Notes under the pieces: generated by a model
What the model saw: only the letters and a program-made list of their open reading frames with translations
Told to the model about the DNA's origin: nothing
Database searches by the model: none
Translations under genes and position numbers: made by a program
Shown here: one piece after another, positions 15,046 to 23,028 of the stretch
Layout: each line of letters opens with the position of its first letter
Position numbering within the stretch: the first letter of the stretch is position 1
From: Anaerolineaceae bacterium
Lineage (GTDB): Bacteria > Chloroflexota > Anaerolineae > Anaerolineales > Villigracilaceae
Assembly: GCA_003598975.1 (NCBI GenBank)
Contig: QZIJ01000117.1
Location: 1 to 51,082, forward strand
Direction: 5' to 3'
Length of the DNA: 51,082 bases

Positions 15046-16284
15046 ATGAAAAACAAATTTCCATCCGAGAGCGGCCAGGCCATCATCATGATCGCGCTGG
15101 CGGTTGTGGCGCTCGTTGCCTTGACGGCACTGGCCGTTGACGGTGGCAATGTCTACGCGGAACGCCGCCGCGCCCAAAACGCCGCAGACACCACCGTGCT
15201 GGACGCCGCTCTTGCAAAGGTACGCGGCCAAAACATGTACACCGAAGGCCTGGCACGCGCCGCAAGCAACCACTACGTGGACTCTGACCCGGCCGCCGGG
15301 CAGTCCACTCCTGAGGTGAATGTCGAAATCTACAATCCGCCCATCAGCGGCCCATACACCGGTCACGCCGAATACGTTCAGGCGATCATCACCGCCAAAG
15401 TCCCGACTTATTTTGGCCGCGTGATCGGCATCACCGAAGTAACCAACAAGGTGGAAGCCGTGGCTCGCGCCAAACCGCCTGTATTCAACCCGATGTTCTT
15501 CGGCAACGCCATTGTCGGGTTGTCGCCGAATGAATGCAAGGCGATTGTGTATCAGGGAAACGCCAACACCACCGTCACAGGAGGAGGCATCTACGTCAAC
15601 TCGAATTGCAGCGGCGGCGGAAATCAGGCGGCCTTCTTCAACAACAGTTCCTCGGCACAGCTCACAGCACCCTGCCTGCAGGCTGTGGGCGCCATTCAAT
15701 ACGAACCAGGCGCAATTAACATTCCCACCGGTTGCATTATCACCGGAGCCCCTCCCCTGCCTCCTCCCGTTTATCCGAACCCCACTTGCTCAGGGTCTGC
15801 CGTCCAAAACGGAAACATCCTCAGCCCCGGCAATTTTTCGGGCACTTTTCCACCCGCCGGGGTGACGCAGCTTGAACCGGGTGTTTATTGCGTGGATGGC
15901 AACTTCCGCCTCAATGCCACTGATGTATTGAATGGCAGTGAAGTGATCATACGAGTCTCCGGTGACGTACGCTGGAGTGGCGGCGCTACAATTAATTTGA
16001 GCGCACCCACCAGCGGACCTTTCGAGGGACTATTACTCTTCCTGCCGGAAGGCAACACAAACGAGGTGGAGATCAACGGCAATTCGGGCTCCACCTTTAC
16101 CGGCACAATTCTTGCGCCCTCCGCCTCGGTCACCATCAACGGGACTGGTGGCGTGACCGGCCTGAACAGTCAGGTGATCGGATACACCGTGAACCTTTCA
16201 GGCACAAGCAATACAACCATCAATTACAATGCCGGTCAAAACTACCAGGCGCCGGAAAACCCGGCCGTCCAACTCGTTCAATAA
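15046..16284 (+). CDS. TadG-like envelope protein, paralogue 1 of 4
   Basis: This 412-residue protein starts with G-Q-A-I-I-M, a hydrophobic helix and A-V-D-G-G, the Tad/TadG-type N-terminal signature, followed by R-R-A-Q-N-A-A-D, the helix that continues the pseudopilin-like stem. A beta-rich body follows with Gly/Asn/Thr-rich repeats, conserved cysteines and the segment T-G-T-I-L-A-P-S near residue 355. Three more copies of this architecture lie at 16286, 20205 and 21548. The start at 15046 follows AAGGAAA; the frame opens 12 codons earlier without one. The body may form a beta-solenoid-like surface domain; that is inference from the repeat texture. Confidence 0.78.
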   Translation: MKNKFPSESGQAIIMIALAVVALVALTALAVDGGNVYAERRRAQNAADTTVLDAALAKVRGQNMYTEGLARAASNHYVDSDPAAGQSTPEVNVEIYNPPISGPYTGHAEYVQAIITAKVPTYFGRVIGITEVTNKVEAVARAKPPVFNPMFFGNAIVGLSPNECKAIVYQGNANTTVTGGGIYVNSNCSGGGNQAAFFNNSSSAQLTAPCLQAVGAIQYEPGAINIPTGCIITGAPPLPPPVYPNPTCSGSAVQNGNILSPGNFSGTFPPAGVTQLEPGVYCVDGNFRLNATDVLNGSEVIIRVSGDVRWSGGATINLSAPTSGPFEGLLLFLPEGNTNEVEINGNSGSTFTGTILAPSASVTINGTGGVTGLNSQVIGYTVNLSGTSNTTINYNAGQNYQAPENPAVQLVQ

Positions 16285-16285
16285 C

Positions 16286-17599
16286 ATGCGAGCGCCAACC
16301 CGCACATCCCGTTCCGAACGCGGCCAGGCAATTGTATTGATCGCCATTGCTCTTGTCGGCCTGATCGCCATCACCGGCCTTGTGGTGGATGGAGGCATGG
16401 CATTTGCCGATCGTCGCCAGGCCCAAAACGCGGCGGACGCGGCTGTCCTGGCCGCCTCGCTGGCCCGGGCACGCGGCGAGAATTATCAATATGCCGCCAT
16501 CCAACAGGCCCTGCAGAACGGATACGTCAACGACGGCGAACAGAGCGAAGTACAGGTTCACAATCCGCCCATCAGCGGTCCCTACACCGGCAATGCGCAG
16601 TACATCCAGGTGATCGTCACCTCGCATCCGCAGACCTACTTTGCATCTGTCATTGGTATTAATGAGATTACGAACACCGTCGAGGCCGTTGCCCGCGTCA
16701 AGCCAGCAGAGTGGAGCCAGATCATGGACGGCCATGCTGTCATCAGCCTTGCTCCGCATAGCAATTGTCAAAACAACAAGGCCTTCTGGGCGCACGGCGA
16801 AGGCACACTGGAATTGCAAGGCGGAGGCATCTGGGTCAACTCCGATCACCCCACATGCGCTTTCATCCAGCAGGGCAACGGGAGCATCGCATTCGAGGAT
16901 AACAGTCCGTTCATCATTGTGGGCGGCGCGACAATTCACAAACCGCAACTCGTAAAGAGACAGGTTCAGGGTCTGGGTTACATGCAGAGAGCCGAGGGCG
17001 GCAGCATCCCCATGCAACCCATCGTGGGAGCGGTACCCATTCCGTATCCTCCTCCTTTCGTCATGCCCAAACCTTCCTGCGGTGGAAAGCCCGCAAAAGT
17101 AAGCGAGGATGGCAGTTCCATGAGCCCCGGCTACTGGGATGTGGAAGAGAACGAGAAGTTCCCACCCAAAGGCGTTACCACTCTTAAATCAGGCATCTAC
17201 TGCATCAACGGCGACATGCGCGTCAACGGCGGCGAAACCCTCGAAGGAACCGGCGTTTTACTGGTCGTGGAAAACGGCTCGGTGCATTTCAGTGGCAGCG
17301 CCACGATCGATCTCGGAGCGCCGGGCGGCGGCCCATTCCAGGGACTTCTCCTCTACCTTCCCATGAATAACGCCAGCCTCGTCGTTCTGAACGGGAACGC
17401 CGAATCTTCGTTCCACGGCACCATCCTTGCGCCCGCTTCCCTCATCCGCCTTGCGGGCAACGAATCCGCTTACGGCTTCCACAGTCAGATCATTGGCTAT
17501 TACATTGAGTTGACAGGTTCATCCAACCTTCTTGTAAAATATCTCGACAGCCAGAATTACGACGCGGTGATCAGCCCATCGGTGGAAATCAGCCAGTGA
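16286..17599 (+). CDS. TadG-like envelope protein, paralogue 2 of 4
   Basis: This paralogue of about 437 residues has R-G-Q-A-I-V-L, a hydrophobic helix, V-V-D-G-G and R-R-Q-A-Q-N-A-A-D, then a beta-rich body with the shared H-G-T-I-L-A-P-A-S segment. It begins one base after the TAA of the previous gene, so it is probably coupled; the frame also opens at 16229 inside that gene, which is less likely. It differs from the other copies by a Lys/Glu-richer centre. It ends just before the hairpin at 17610. The most likely role is as a co-expressed component of the same envelope assembly. Confidence 0.77.
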   Translation: MRAPTRTSRSERGQAIVLIAIALVGLIAITGLVVDGGMAFADRRQAQNAADAAVLAASLARARGENYQYAAIQQALQNGYVNDGEQSEVQVHNPPISGPYTGNAQYIQVIVTSHPQTYFASVIGINEITNTVEAVARVKPAEWSQIMDGHAVISLAPHSNCQNNKAFWAHGEGTLELQGGGIWVNSDHPTCAFIQQGNGSIAFEDNSPFIIVGGATIHKPQLVKRQVQGLGYMQRAEGGSIPMQPIVGAVPIPYPPPFVMPKPSCGGKPAKVSEDGSSMSPGYWDVEENEKFPPKGVTTLKSGIYCINGDMRVNGGETLEGTGVLLVVENGSVHFSGSATIDLGAPGGGPFQGLLLYLPMNNASLVVLNGNAESSFHGTILAPASLIRLAGNESAYGFHSQIIGYYIELTGSSNLLVKYLDSQNYDAVISPSVEISQ

Positions 17600-17609
17600 C
17601 AAATATCAG

Positions 17610-17638
17610 AGACCCGTTTTCTGGCAGAAAACGGGTCT
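17610..17638 (+). terminator. Stem-loop after the first TadG-like pair
   Basis: AGACCCGTTTTCTG and its exact complement form a 14-bp stem, 11 bases after the stop. The T tract after it is poor (CTTGCC), so it may be an inefficient terminator or an mRNA-stabilising hairpin. Confidence 0.6.
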
Positions 17639-17759
17639 CTTGCCTCCGTCTTGCAACTGGCCGGACCTTCGGCCGGTTGCTGTTTAAGGCTATAAATGCC
17701 CACGGTCACACATTGCACTTTTTTAGAAGGGAGAGGGCGCAACGCGTGACCGAGTGCGG

Positions 17760-17765
17760 TATAAT
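17760..17765 (+). promoter_or_regulatory. -10 box of the glmS leader
   Basis: TATAAT is placed so that transcription starts near 17772, about 50 nt before the ribozyme cleavage site. A -35 hexamer is not obvious. Confidence 0.55.
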
Positions 17766-17811
17766 CCCGCCGCATATTTCACCCCAAGGAGGCTACCCGA
17801 CAATTTAAAAC

Positions 17812-17992
17812 GGGAAAGAGCGCATGGACTTATTGGTCGAAGGCCTGATGGTCAGACTGGTCGGCTAATGAGTTGACGAGGAAGAGGGTTCTCTGTCGCG
17901 AGGCAGAGTTTACTGTGTGCAACGCAAATTGCGGCGCAACAGGAAAATCGAATGATCAGCGGATGCCCTCCGGGCCAGCCAGGCCCGACACC
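17812..17992 (+). ncRNA. glmS self-cleaving ribozyme-riboswitch
   Basis: The segment upstream of glmS has the conserved parts of the glmS ribozyme in order. The cleavage context A-GCGC is at 17819-17823. An imperfect stem joins ACTTATTGGTC (from about 17828) to GGCTAATGAGT (ending about 17872). The invariant GTTGACGAGG is at 17872-17881. The late core GCGGATGCCCTCC is at 17959-17971, and a GGGCC/GGCCC hairpin (AGCCA loop) follows to about 17987. Glucosamine-6-phosphate acts as cofactor for cleavage just 5' of the GCGC, which destabilises the glmS mRNA and gives end-product control. The placement, ahead of glmS and behind a TATAAT, fits. The linker between 17882 and 17957 is longer than in short Firmicute versions and can form extra hairpins. 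The 3' boundary is approximate. Confidence 0.85.
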
Positions 17993-18168
17993 TTTCCCTC
18001 CAGTACAAAATCTTCGCGAACAACGCCGCGCGGGCAACCGTGCGGACAAAACGCTGAGAATGGCGATTCAAAGTATCAGGTGCTTCGGTATCAGGTATCA
18101 AGTCTTTTCGCTCCTGACACGTGACGCGTCGCACATGACACTTGACACTATTAAATCTGGAGGAACCC
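17993..18168 (+). other. glmS leader 3' part with short direct repeats
   Basis: Between the ribozyme and glmS there is no gene. Near 18070-18100 the motif GTATCAGGT occurs in two near copies followed by GTATCAAG, and from about 18115 the motif TGACAC/TGACGC recurs several times. These look like fragments of dispersed short repeats. The glmS ribosome binding site GGAGGA is at 18158-18163. Confidence 0.5.
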
Positions 18169-20010
18169 ATGTGTGGAATCGTCGGATACATCGGCGGACG
18201 CAACGCGACCCCGATTATCTATAATGGCCTGAAACGGCTGGAATATCGCGGCTATGATTCGGCAGGAATTGCCGTTTTACAAAACGGACAGATCGAAGTG
18301 AGACGCGAGGCGGGAAAACTGTCCATGCTCGGCGATCTGCTTCAGCAATCCCCCATCCACGGCAATCTCGGAATTGGTCATACCCGCTGGGCCACGCACG
18401 GCGCGCCCAGCGCGCGCAACGCGCATCCGCATCTCGGCCAGACGGGGCGCGTCGTCGTTGTCCAGAATGGCATCGTGGAAAATTTTCTCGAACTGCGCGA
18501 TGAACTTTCGGCGGAAGGCGTGGAATTCAAATCCGATACCGACACGGAAACCATCGTCCACCTCGTGGAGCACTATCTTGCCAGCGGACTCGATCTGGTG
18601 GAGGCGGCGCGCAAAACCTTCCAGCACATTCAGGGTGCGAATGTGGTGGTGCTGATGTCGGCAGACGAACCCGACAAGATCGTCACGGCGCGCATCGGGA
18701 ACGCGGGTGGAGTCGTCATTGGCTATGGGGAGGATGAGATGTTCGTCGCGTCGGACGTGCCTGCCATCCTCGAGCATACGCGACGCGTCACCTTTTTGGA
18801 ATCGCGCCAGATGGCGGTGGTGACACGCAACGGCGCGAGTGTGGAAGCGCTCGAAGGCGGCCGCGTCCAGCCCGAGGTCCATGTGGTGGCGTGGGATCCC
18901 GTCGCCGCGGAAAAGGGTGAGTATCGTCACTTCATGCAGAAGGAAATCCACGAACAGGTCCGCGCACTCACCGACACATTGGCAGGCCGTGTCGATTTCG
19001 AGCACGGAAAAATCCGCCTTCCAGAATTGAATCTCACGCCTGAACTGGCAAAGCGAATTGACAAGATTTACATCACGGCTTGCGGCACTGCGGCCTATGC
19101 GGGCATGGTTGGAAAAACGCTCATCGAGAAAATCGCGCGGGTGCCAGTAGAAGTGGTGATCGGTTCCGAGTTCCGTTACAGCGACCCCATCATTGACGAG
19201 CGGACGGTGGTGCTGGCCATCTCACAATCGGGCGAGACGGCTGATACGCTGGCCGCCATGGAGGAGGGACGACGCAAGGGCGCAGTGGTGTGGAGCATTG
19301 TGAATGCGATTGGCTCACAAGCAATGCGCATCGCGGACGGTTACATCTCGATGCAGACGGGACCCGAGATCGGCGTCGCCTCTACGAAGGCTTTCACCGC
19401 CCCGCTGGTGGATCAGTACATGCTGGCAATTCTGCTCGCGGACCTGCGCGGCACATTGGAAGAATCCACGCGCCGCGCGCTCGTCTCGGACCTGCGCCTC
19501 GTCCCCGATTTGGCGGGACGCACACTCGAACGCGAAGCCGAAGTGGAGAAACTGGCGCACGCGCTGAAAGATATCCGCGGTTTTCTCTATCTTGGACGCG
19601 GCATCAATATGCCCATCGCCTACGAGGGCGCGTTGAAGTTAAAGGAAATCTCCTACATCCACGCCGAAGGGTATCCTGCCGGCGAAATGAAGCACGGCCC
19701 CATCGCGTTGATTGACGAGGAGATGCCCGTGCTGTGTCTCGCTCCCAAAGACCCCTGGCATGAAAAAATGATCTCGCAGATCCAGCAAGCCAAAGCGCGC
19801 GGCGGGACAGTGGCCGCGGTCGCAACAGATGGCGATGATCTGGTAGCCTCGATGGCCGACCACGTGTTGTGGGTTCCCGAAGCGCCGTGGATGCTCTCCC
19901 CCGTCATCACCGTCCTGCCCCTGCAATTGCTGGCCTATCACATCGCGGCCATCCGCGGGTTGGATGTGGACCAGCCGAGGAACCTGGCAAAATCGGTTAC
20001 AGTTGAATAA
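18169..20010 (+). CDS. glmS: Glutamine-fructose-6-phosphate aminotransferase (isomerizing)
   Basis: GlmS makes glucosamine-6-phosphate from fructose-6-phosphate and glutamine, the entry to peptidoglycan and amino-sugar synthesis. The 613-residue product has the N-terminal Ntn glutaminase domain; its catalytic residue is Cys2 in M-C-G-I-V-G, which fixes the start at 18169, preceded by GGAGGA. The glutaminase motifs R-W-A-T-H-G and H-P-H are present. Two SIS sugar-isomerase domains follow (about residues 290-420 and 455-600), with S-Q-S-G-E-T-A-D-T and the C-terminal K-S-V-T-V-E. The leader carries a glmS ribozyme. The gene splits the TadG-like cluster, but both sides are separated from it by stem-loops, so it is an independent unit. 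It supplies the same pathway as murA. Confidence 0.96.
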   Translation: MCGIVGYIGGRNATPIIYNGLKRLEYRGYDSAGIAVLQNGQIEVRREAGKLSMLGDLLQQSPIHGNLGIGHTRWATHGAPSARNAHPHLGQTGRVVVVQNGIVENFLELRDELSAEGVEFKSDTDTETIVHLVEHYLASGLDLVEAARKTFQHIQGANVVVLMSADEPDKIVTARIGNAGGVVIGYGEDEMFVASDVPAILEHTRRVTFLESRQMAVVTRNGASVEALEGGRVQPEVHVVAWDPVAAEKGEYRHFMQKEIHEQVRALTDTLAGRVDFEHGKIRLPELNLTPELAKRIDKIYITACGTAAYAGMVGKTLIEKIARVPVEVVIGSEFRYSDPIIDERTVVLAISQSGETADTLAAMEEGRRKGAVVWSIVNAIGSQAMRIADGYISMQTGPEIGVASTKAFTAPLVDQYMLAILLADLRGTLEESTRRALVSDLRLVPDLAGRTLEREAEVEKLAHALKDIRGFLYLGRGINMPIAYEGALKLKEISYIHAEGYPAGEMKHGPIALIDEEMPVLCLAPKDPWHEKMISQIQQAKARGGTVAAVATDGDDLVASMADHVLWVPEAPWMLSPVITVLPLQLLAYHIAAIRGLDVDQPRNLAKSVTVE

Positions 20011-20029
20011 TGCGACCCGCGCGAACAAC

Positions 20030-20063
20030 AAGCATCCCTCGTGTCCATACGAGGGATGCTTTA
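20030..20063 (+). terminator. glmS terminator
   Basis: A perfect 13-bp stem (AAGCATCCCTCGT and complement) with a six-base loop, followed by TATTTT, lies 20 bases after the glmS stop. Confidence 0.85.
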
Positions 20064-20156
20064 TTTTCTGGAAATAAGATAAATATTAGACGCACCAAAT
20101 TCAAAAAAGATACCACCCTTTCAAAACTGATTGTGCATAAAAACACTAAAGTACCT

Positions 20157-20162
20157 TATAAT
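20157..20162 (+). promoter_or_regulatory. -10 box of TadG-like paralogue 3
   Basis: TATAAT lies in the AT-rich 194-bp gap after glmS, about 43 bp before the next start codon. The best -35 candidate, TTGTGC at 20131, has 20-bp spacing, which is poor. Nothing else was seen in this gap. Confidence 0.5.
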
Positions 20163-20204
20163 TTATACTGGATGCGCTTTTTTTGACACTGAAAGGAAGT
20201 TCTT

Positions 20205-21416
20205 ATGCAAAAGATTGATAGAGAAAAAGGGCAGGCGCTCATCTTGATCGTTCTTGCCGTAGTGGGTCTACTCGGCTTGACTGCTCTCGCTGTTGACGGG
20301 GGCATGGCTTACTCCGAACGTCGTCAAGCACAAAATTCAGCCGATTCTGCCGCATTGGATGCTGCGTTGGCAAAAATCCGCGGGGGAGACTGGCAGGCCG
20401 AGGGCCTGGCACGCGCCACCAGCAACGGTTTCGATAACAATGGAACCACCAACACTGTAGTTGTAAACAACCCTCCGACTACTGGATGTAATGGGGCAGG
20501 CAGTCCCTACACCGGAAACGCTCAATATGTGCAAGTCATGATCAACACTACTACACAAACATACTTTGGACCCGTTGTCGGTATCGAGGAGGTAAACAAC
20601 TGTGTAGAGGCCATTGCGCGCGCGAAGCCCGCGGAAACCCAACCCATGGCTTTTGGCAATGCGATCGTTGCCTTAAAACCGAACGGCACAGCCACGCACT
20701 GGATGCACGGAAACCCGGATGTTACCACCATCGGCGGAGGTGTGTTTGTCAATTCTTCAACCAATTGCGGATTTACGAGCAACGGGACGCCAAATCTGAC
20801 CACGCCTAACATCACCATGGTCGCTTCAGATTCCTGCCCGACGCTGGCCGGCGTGGGAATCACATACAATGCGCCGCAAATCACGTACCCACCCAACAAT
20901 CTTCCCAACCCGGTCTGTAGTGAAAATGCGGTCAAGACTGGAAACACCCTTAGCCCGGGCACGGTCAACGGGAATTTTCCGCCAAGCGGTGTCACCGTCC
21001 TTAATTCTGGGATCTACTGTGTTAATGGCAATTTTCGGCTGAACGGAAACGACACGCTGACAGGCAATGAAGTAGTGATCGTGATGAATTCCGGAGATAT
21101 TCACTGGAACGGCAATGGTGAGCTAAACCTGTCTGCACCCACCAGCGGTCCCTTCAAAGGATTGCTGATTTATTTCCCCATGAGCAATCCCAGCGAAATC
21201 CGCATCAATGGCACCAGCGATCAGTCGTGGACAGGAACGATCCTGGCACCAGCCTCGCCCATTGTTCTTCTCGGGACTGCCGATTCCGATGCCTACCACA
21301 GCCAGATTATCGGTTATACGGTCGAATTCGGCGGCACCTTCGACGGGGTGGTCCGATATAACGACAACGAAAACCACGACGCGCTTGTCCCTCCTCAGAT
21401 TGAACTTGTGCATTAA
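20205..21416 (+). CDS. TadG-like envelope protein, paralogue 3 of 4
   Basis: This 403-residue protein has K-G-Q-A-L-I-L-I, a hydrophobic helix, A-V-D-G-G and R-R-Q-A-Q-N-S-A-D at its N-terminus. The extracytoplasmic part is beta-rich, with Asn/Gly/Thr-rich turns and T-G-T-I-L-A-P-A-S near residue 345. It is closest to paralogue 4: the two share long identical runs in the first 100 residues, such as the segment around D-N-N-G-T-T-N-T-V, so they are a recent tandem duplication. The ribosome binding site AAAGGAAG is about seven bases upstream. It has its own promoter region and terminator. Confidence 0.78.
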   Translation: MQKIDREKGQALILIVLAVVGLLGLTALAVDGGMAYSERRQAQNSADSAALDAALAKIRGGDWQAEGLARATSNGFDNNGTTNTVVVNNPPTTGCNGAGSPYTGNAQYVQVMINTTTQTYFGPVVGIEEVNNCVEAIARAKPAETQPMAFGNAIVALKPNGTATHWMHGNPDVTTIGGGVFVNSSTNCGFTSNGTPNLTTPNITMVASDSCPTLAGVGITYNAPQITYPPNNLPNPVCSENAVKTGNTLSPGTVNGNFPPSGVTVLNSGIYCVNGNFRLNGNDTLTGNEVVIVMNSGDIHWNGNGELNLSAPTSGPFKGLLIYFPMSNPSEIRINGTSDQSWTGTILAPASPIVLLGTADSDAYHSQIIGYTVEFGGTFDGVVRYNDNENHDALVPPQIELVH

Positions 21417-21436
21417 GTTTATCTGGAAGCACTTCG

Positions 21437-21462
21437 AAGGACCGGCTTTACCGGTCCTTTTT
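21437..21462 (+). terminator. Terminator of TadG-like paralogue 3
   Basis: A 9-bp stem, AAGGACCGG with its complement, a five-base loop and a T tail lie 20 bases after the stop codon. Confidence 0.85.
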
Positions 21463-21547
21463 AATTTCAAAATTGTATATTGCACAATTTGCATTAATTT
21501 TGTAGAATTACAGTAGTCTATCAAAAACCCGCCTGAGGAAAACCACC

Positions 21548-22801
21548 ATGAAACAAAAACACGAAAAGGGACAGGCCATAATCCTGATCGTACTTGCAAT
21601 CATAGGCATGATTGGGTTAACTGCCGTCGCGGTAGACGGCGGAATGGCATACACAGAGCGCCGGCAGGCACAAAATGCGGCTGATGCCGCCGCCTTGGAT
21701 GCCGCACTTGCCAAAATCCGTGGAGGAAGTTGGCAGGCCGAGGGACTCGCCCTGGCAACCAGCAACGGCTTCGACAACAACGGGACAACCAACACTGTCA
21801 CCGTCAACAATCCGCCTCAAGCAGGATGCAATGGTTCAAATGGCGTCTACGCCGGCAATTCCCAGTACGTGCAGGTGATCATCCGCGCAACTACCCAGAC
21901 ATATTTCGGTCCGGTGATCGGGATCAACGAAGTCAATAACTGCGTGGAGGCTATCGCGCGTGCTATTCCACCCTCATCTGCTTTTATGTATCCTGGCTTT
22001 GCCGTAGTAGGGTTGGCACCCAGCGGTTGCGATGCCGTGTATGTTGCGGGCAATGGACAGATTCAAACCTGGGGCGGAGGCCTGTACTCCAACTCGACAT
22101 CCACCTGTGGCTTGCACTTCCAGGGAAGTTCGCAAACGCAAACTCACGAAGGCAGCGGCGGACTGAACATGGTTGCAAGTGGATACCAGATCACCGGCAA
22201 TCCAAGCATTCAGACACACGGTGAAGGTACACACACCAACCTACCCCAGATGCCCTATCCGCCCACCGACCTTCCCAATCCAGTTTGTACCGGCGCTGCG
22301 ACAAAGAACGGCAATACCATGAGCCCCGGGAGTTATAGCGGCACATTCCCGCCCAGTGGCGTCAACACGCTTCAATCGGGAGTGTATTGTCTTTCTGGTA
22401 GTTTCAAAATGAACGCCAACGATAAACTCACTGGCAATCAAGTATTGATTGTCCTTGAAGTAGGCGGAACGTTGGATTGGAATGGAAGTTCGGAGATCAA
22501 ACTCTCCGCGCCACAAAGCGGACCGTTCAAGGGATTGCTGATATTCTCCCGCTTGGGAGACCCAAACTCCCATCCAAAAATGCACATCAACGGGAATTCA
22601 AATTCCAAGTTGACCGGCACCATCTTCCTGCCAAGCGTTGACCTGATCATCAACGGTAACAACACACAGTTACAGAAGACCGATTCCCAGATCATCGCCT
22701 ACAAAGTTGAACTCAGCGGCAGTAGTGACACACAGATCGAAATGAACGCCGCAAGTCAATACCAGTCACCCACATCGCCGGTCATCCAGTTGGTACAGTA
22801 A
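21548..22801 (+). CDS. TadG-like envelope protein, paralogue 4 of 4
   Basis: This 417-residue protein has the same layout as the others: K-G-Q-A-I-I-L-I, a helix, A-V-D-G-G, R-R-Q-A-Q-N-A-A-D-A-A, then a beta-rich domain with T-G-T-I-F-L-P-S near residue 355. The central region, with Q-T-Q-T-H-E-G and Q-T-H-G-E-G-T-H, is His-rich and specific to this copy. GAGGAAA lies about eight bases before the ATG. Intrinsic terminators stand on both sides, so it is transcribed on its own. No export or pilus partner is encoded directly next to it. Confidence 0.78.
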   Translation: MKQKHEKGQAIILIVLAIIGMIGLTAVAVDGGMAYTERRQAQNAADAAALDAALAKIRGGSWQAEGLALATSNGFDNNGTTNTVTVNNPPQAGCNGSNGVYAGNSQYVQVIIRATTQTYFGPVIGINEVNNCVEAIARAIPPSSAFMYPGFAVVGLAPSGCDAVYVAGNGQIQTWGGGLYSNSTSTCGLHFQGSSQTQTHEGSGGLNMVASGYQITGNPSIQTHGEGTHTNLPQMPYPPTDLPNPVCTGAATKNGNTMSPGSYSGTFPPSGVNTLQSGVYCLSGSFKMNANDKLTGNQVLIVLEVGGTLDWNGSSEIKLSAPQSGPFKGLLIFSRLGDPNSHPKMHINGNSNSKLTGTIFLPSVDLIINGNNTQLQKTDSQIIAYKVELSGSSDTQIEMNAASQYQSPTSPVIQLVQ

Positions 22802-22816
22802 TCGCGCTTTCCATAC

Positions 22817-22863
22817 AAAAAATCAACAAGGATTCCTTTCCACAGAAATCCTTGTTGATTTTT
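22817..22863 (+). terminator. Terminator of TadG-like paralogue 4
   Basis: A perfect 16-bp stem beginning AAAAATCAACAAGGAT, with a 15-base loop, ends in five T, 15 bases after the stop. Confidence 0.88.
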
Positions 22864-22910
22864 AAAAGGAATTTCCAGATTAATGTTTGATTAGAGGTGG
22901 GGCAACCCAC

Positions 22911-22939
22911 TTGACTTTGCCTCCTAAATTTTGTATAGT
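22911..22939 (+). promoter_or_regulatory. Promoter of the ABC exporter operon
   Basis: TTGACT at 22911-22916 and TATAGT at 22934-22939 are 17 bp apart. This gives a leader of about 83 nt containing a strong stem-loop. Confidence 0.75.
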
Positions 22940-22961
22940 ACTTTCGATGAACCCCACATTT

Positions 22962-22996
22962 AAACGGCACGGCCAATCCTTGTTGGCGTGCCGTTT
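22962..22996 (+). other. Leader stem-loop before the ABC exporter
   Basis: AAACGGCAC at 22962-22970 pairs with GTGCCGTTT at 22988-22996, extended inward by GGCCAA/TTGG pairing. It lies between the promoter and the first gene, with a weak T-rich tail, so it may be an attenuator or simply a stabilising hairpin. Confidence 0.5.
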
Positions 22997-23028
22997 GTTT
23001 CGCTCATTTCACGGGGCGAGGAGTATCC

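Noticed and set aside
17596..17808. 70-codon plus-strand frame in the glmS leader region
   Set aside because: It crosses the stem-loop and the glmS promoter, with no start signal or motif.
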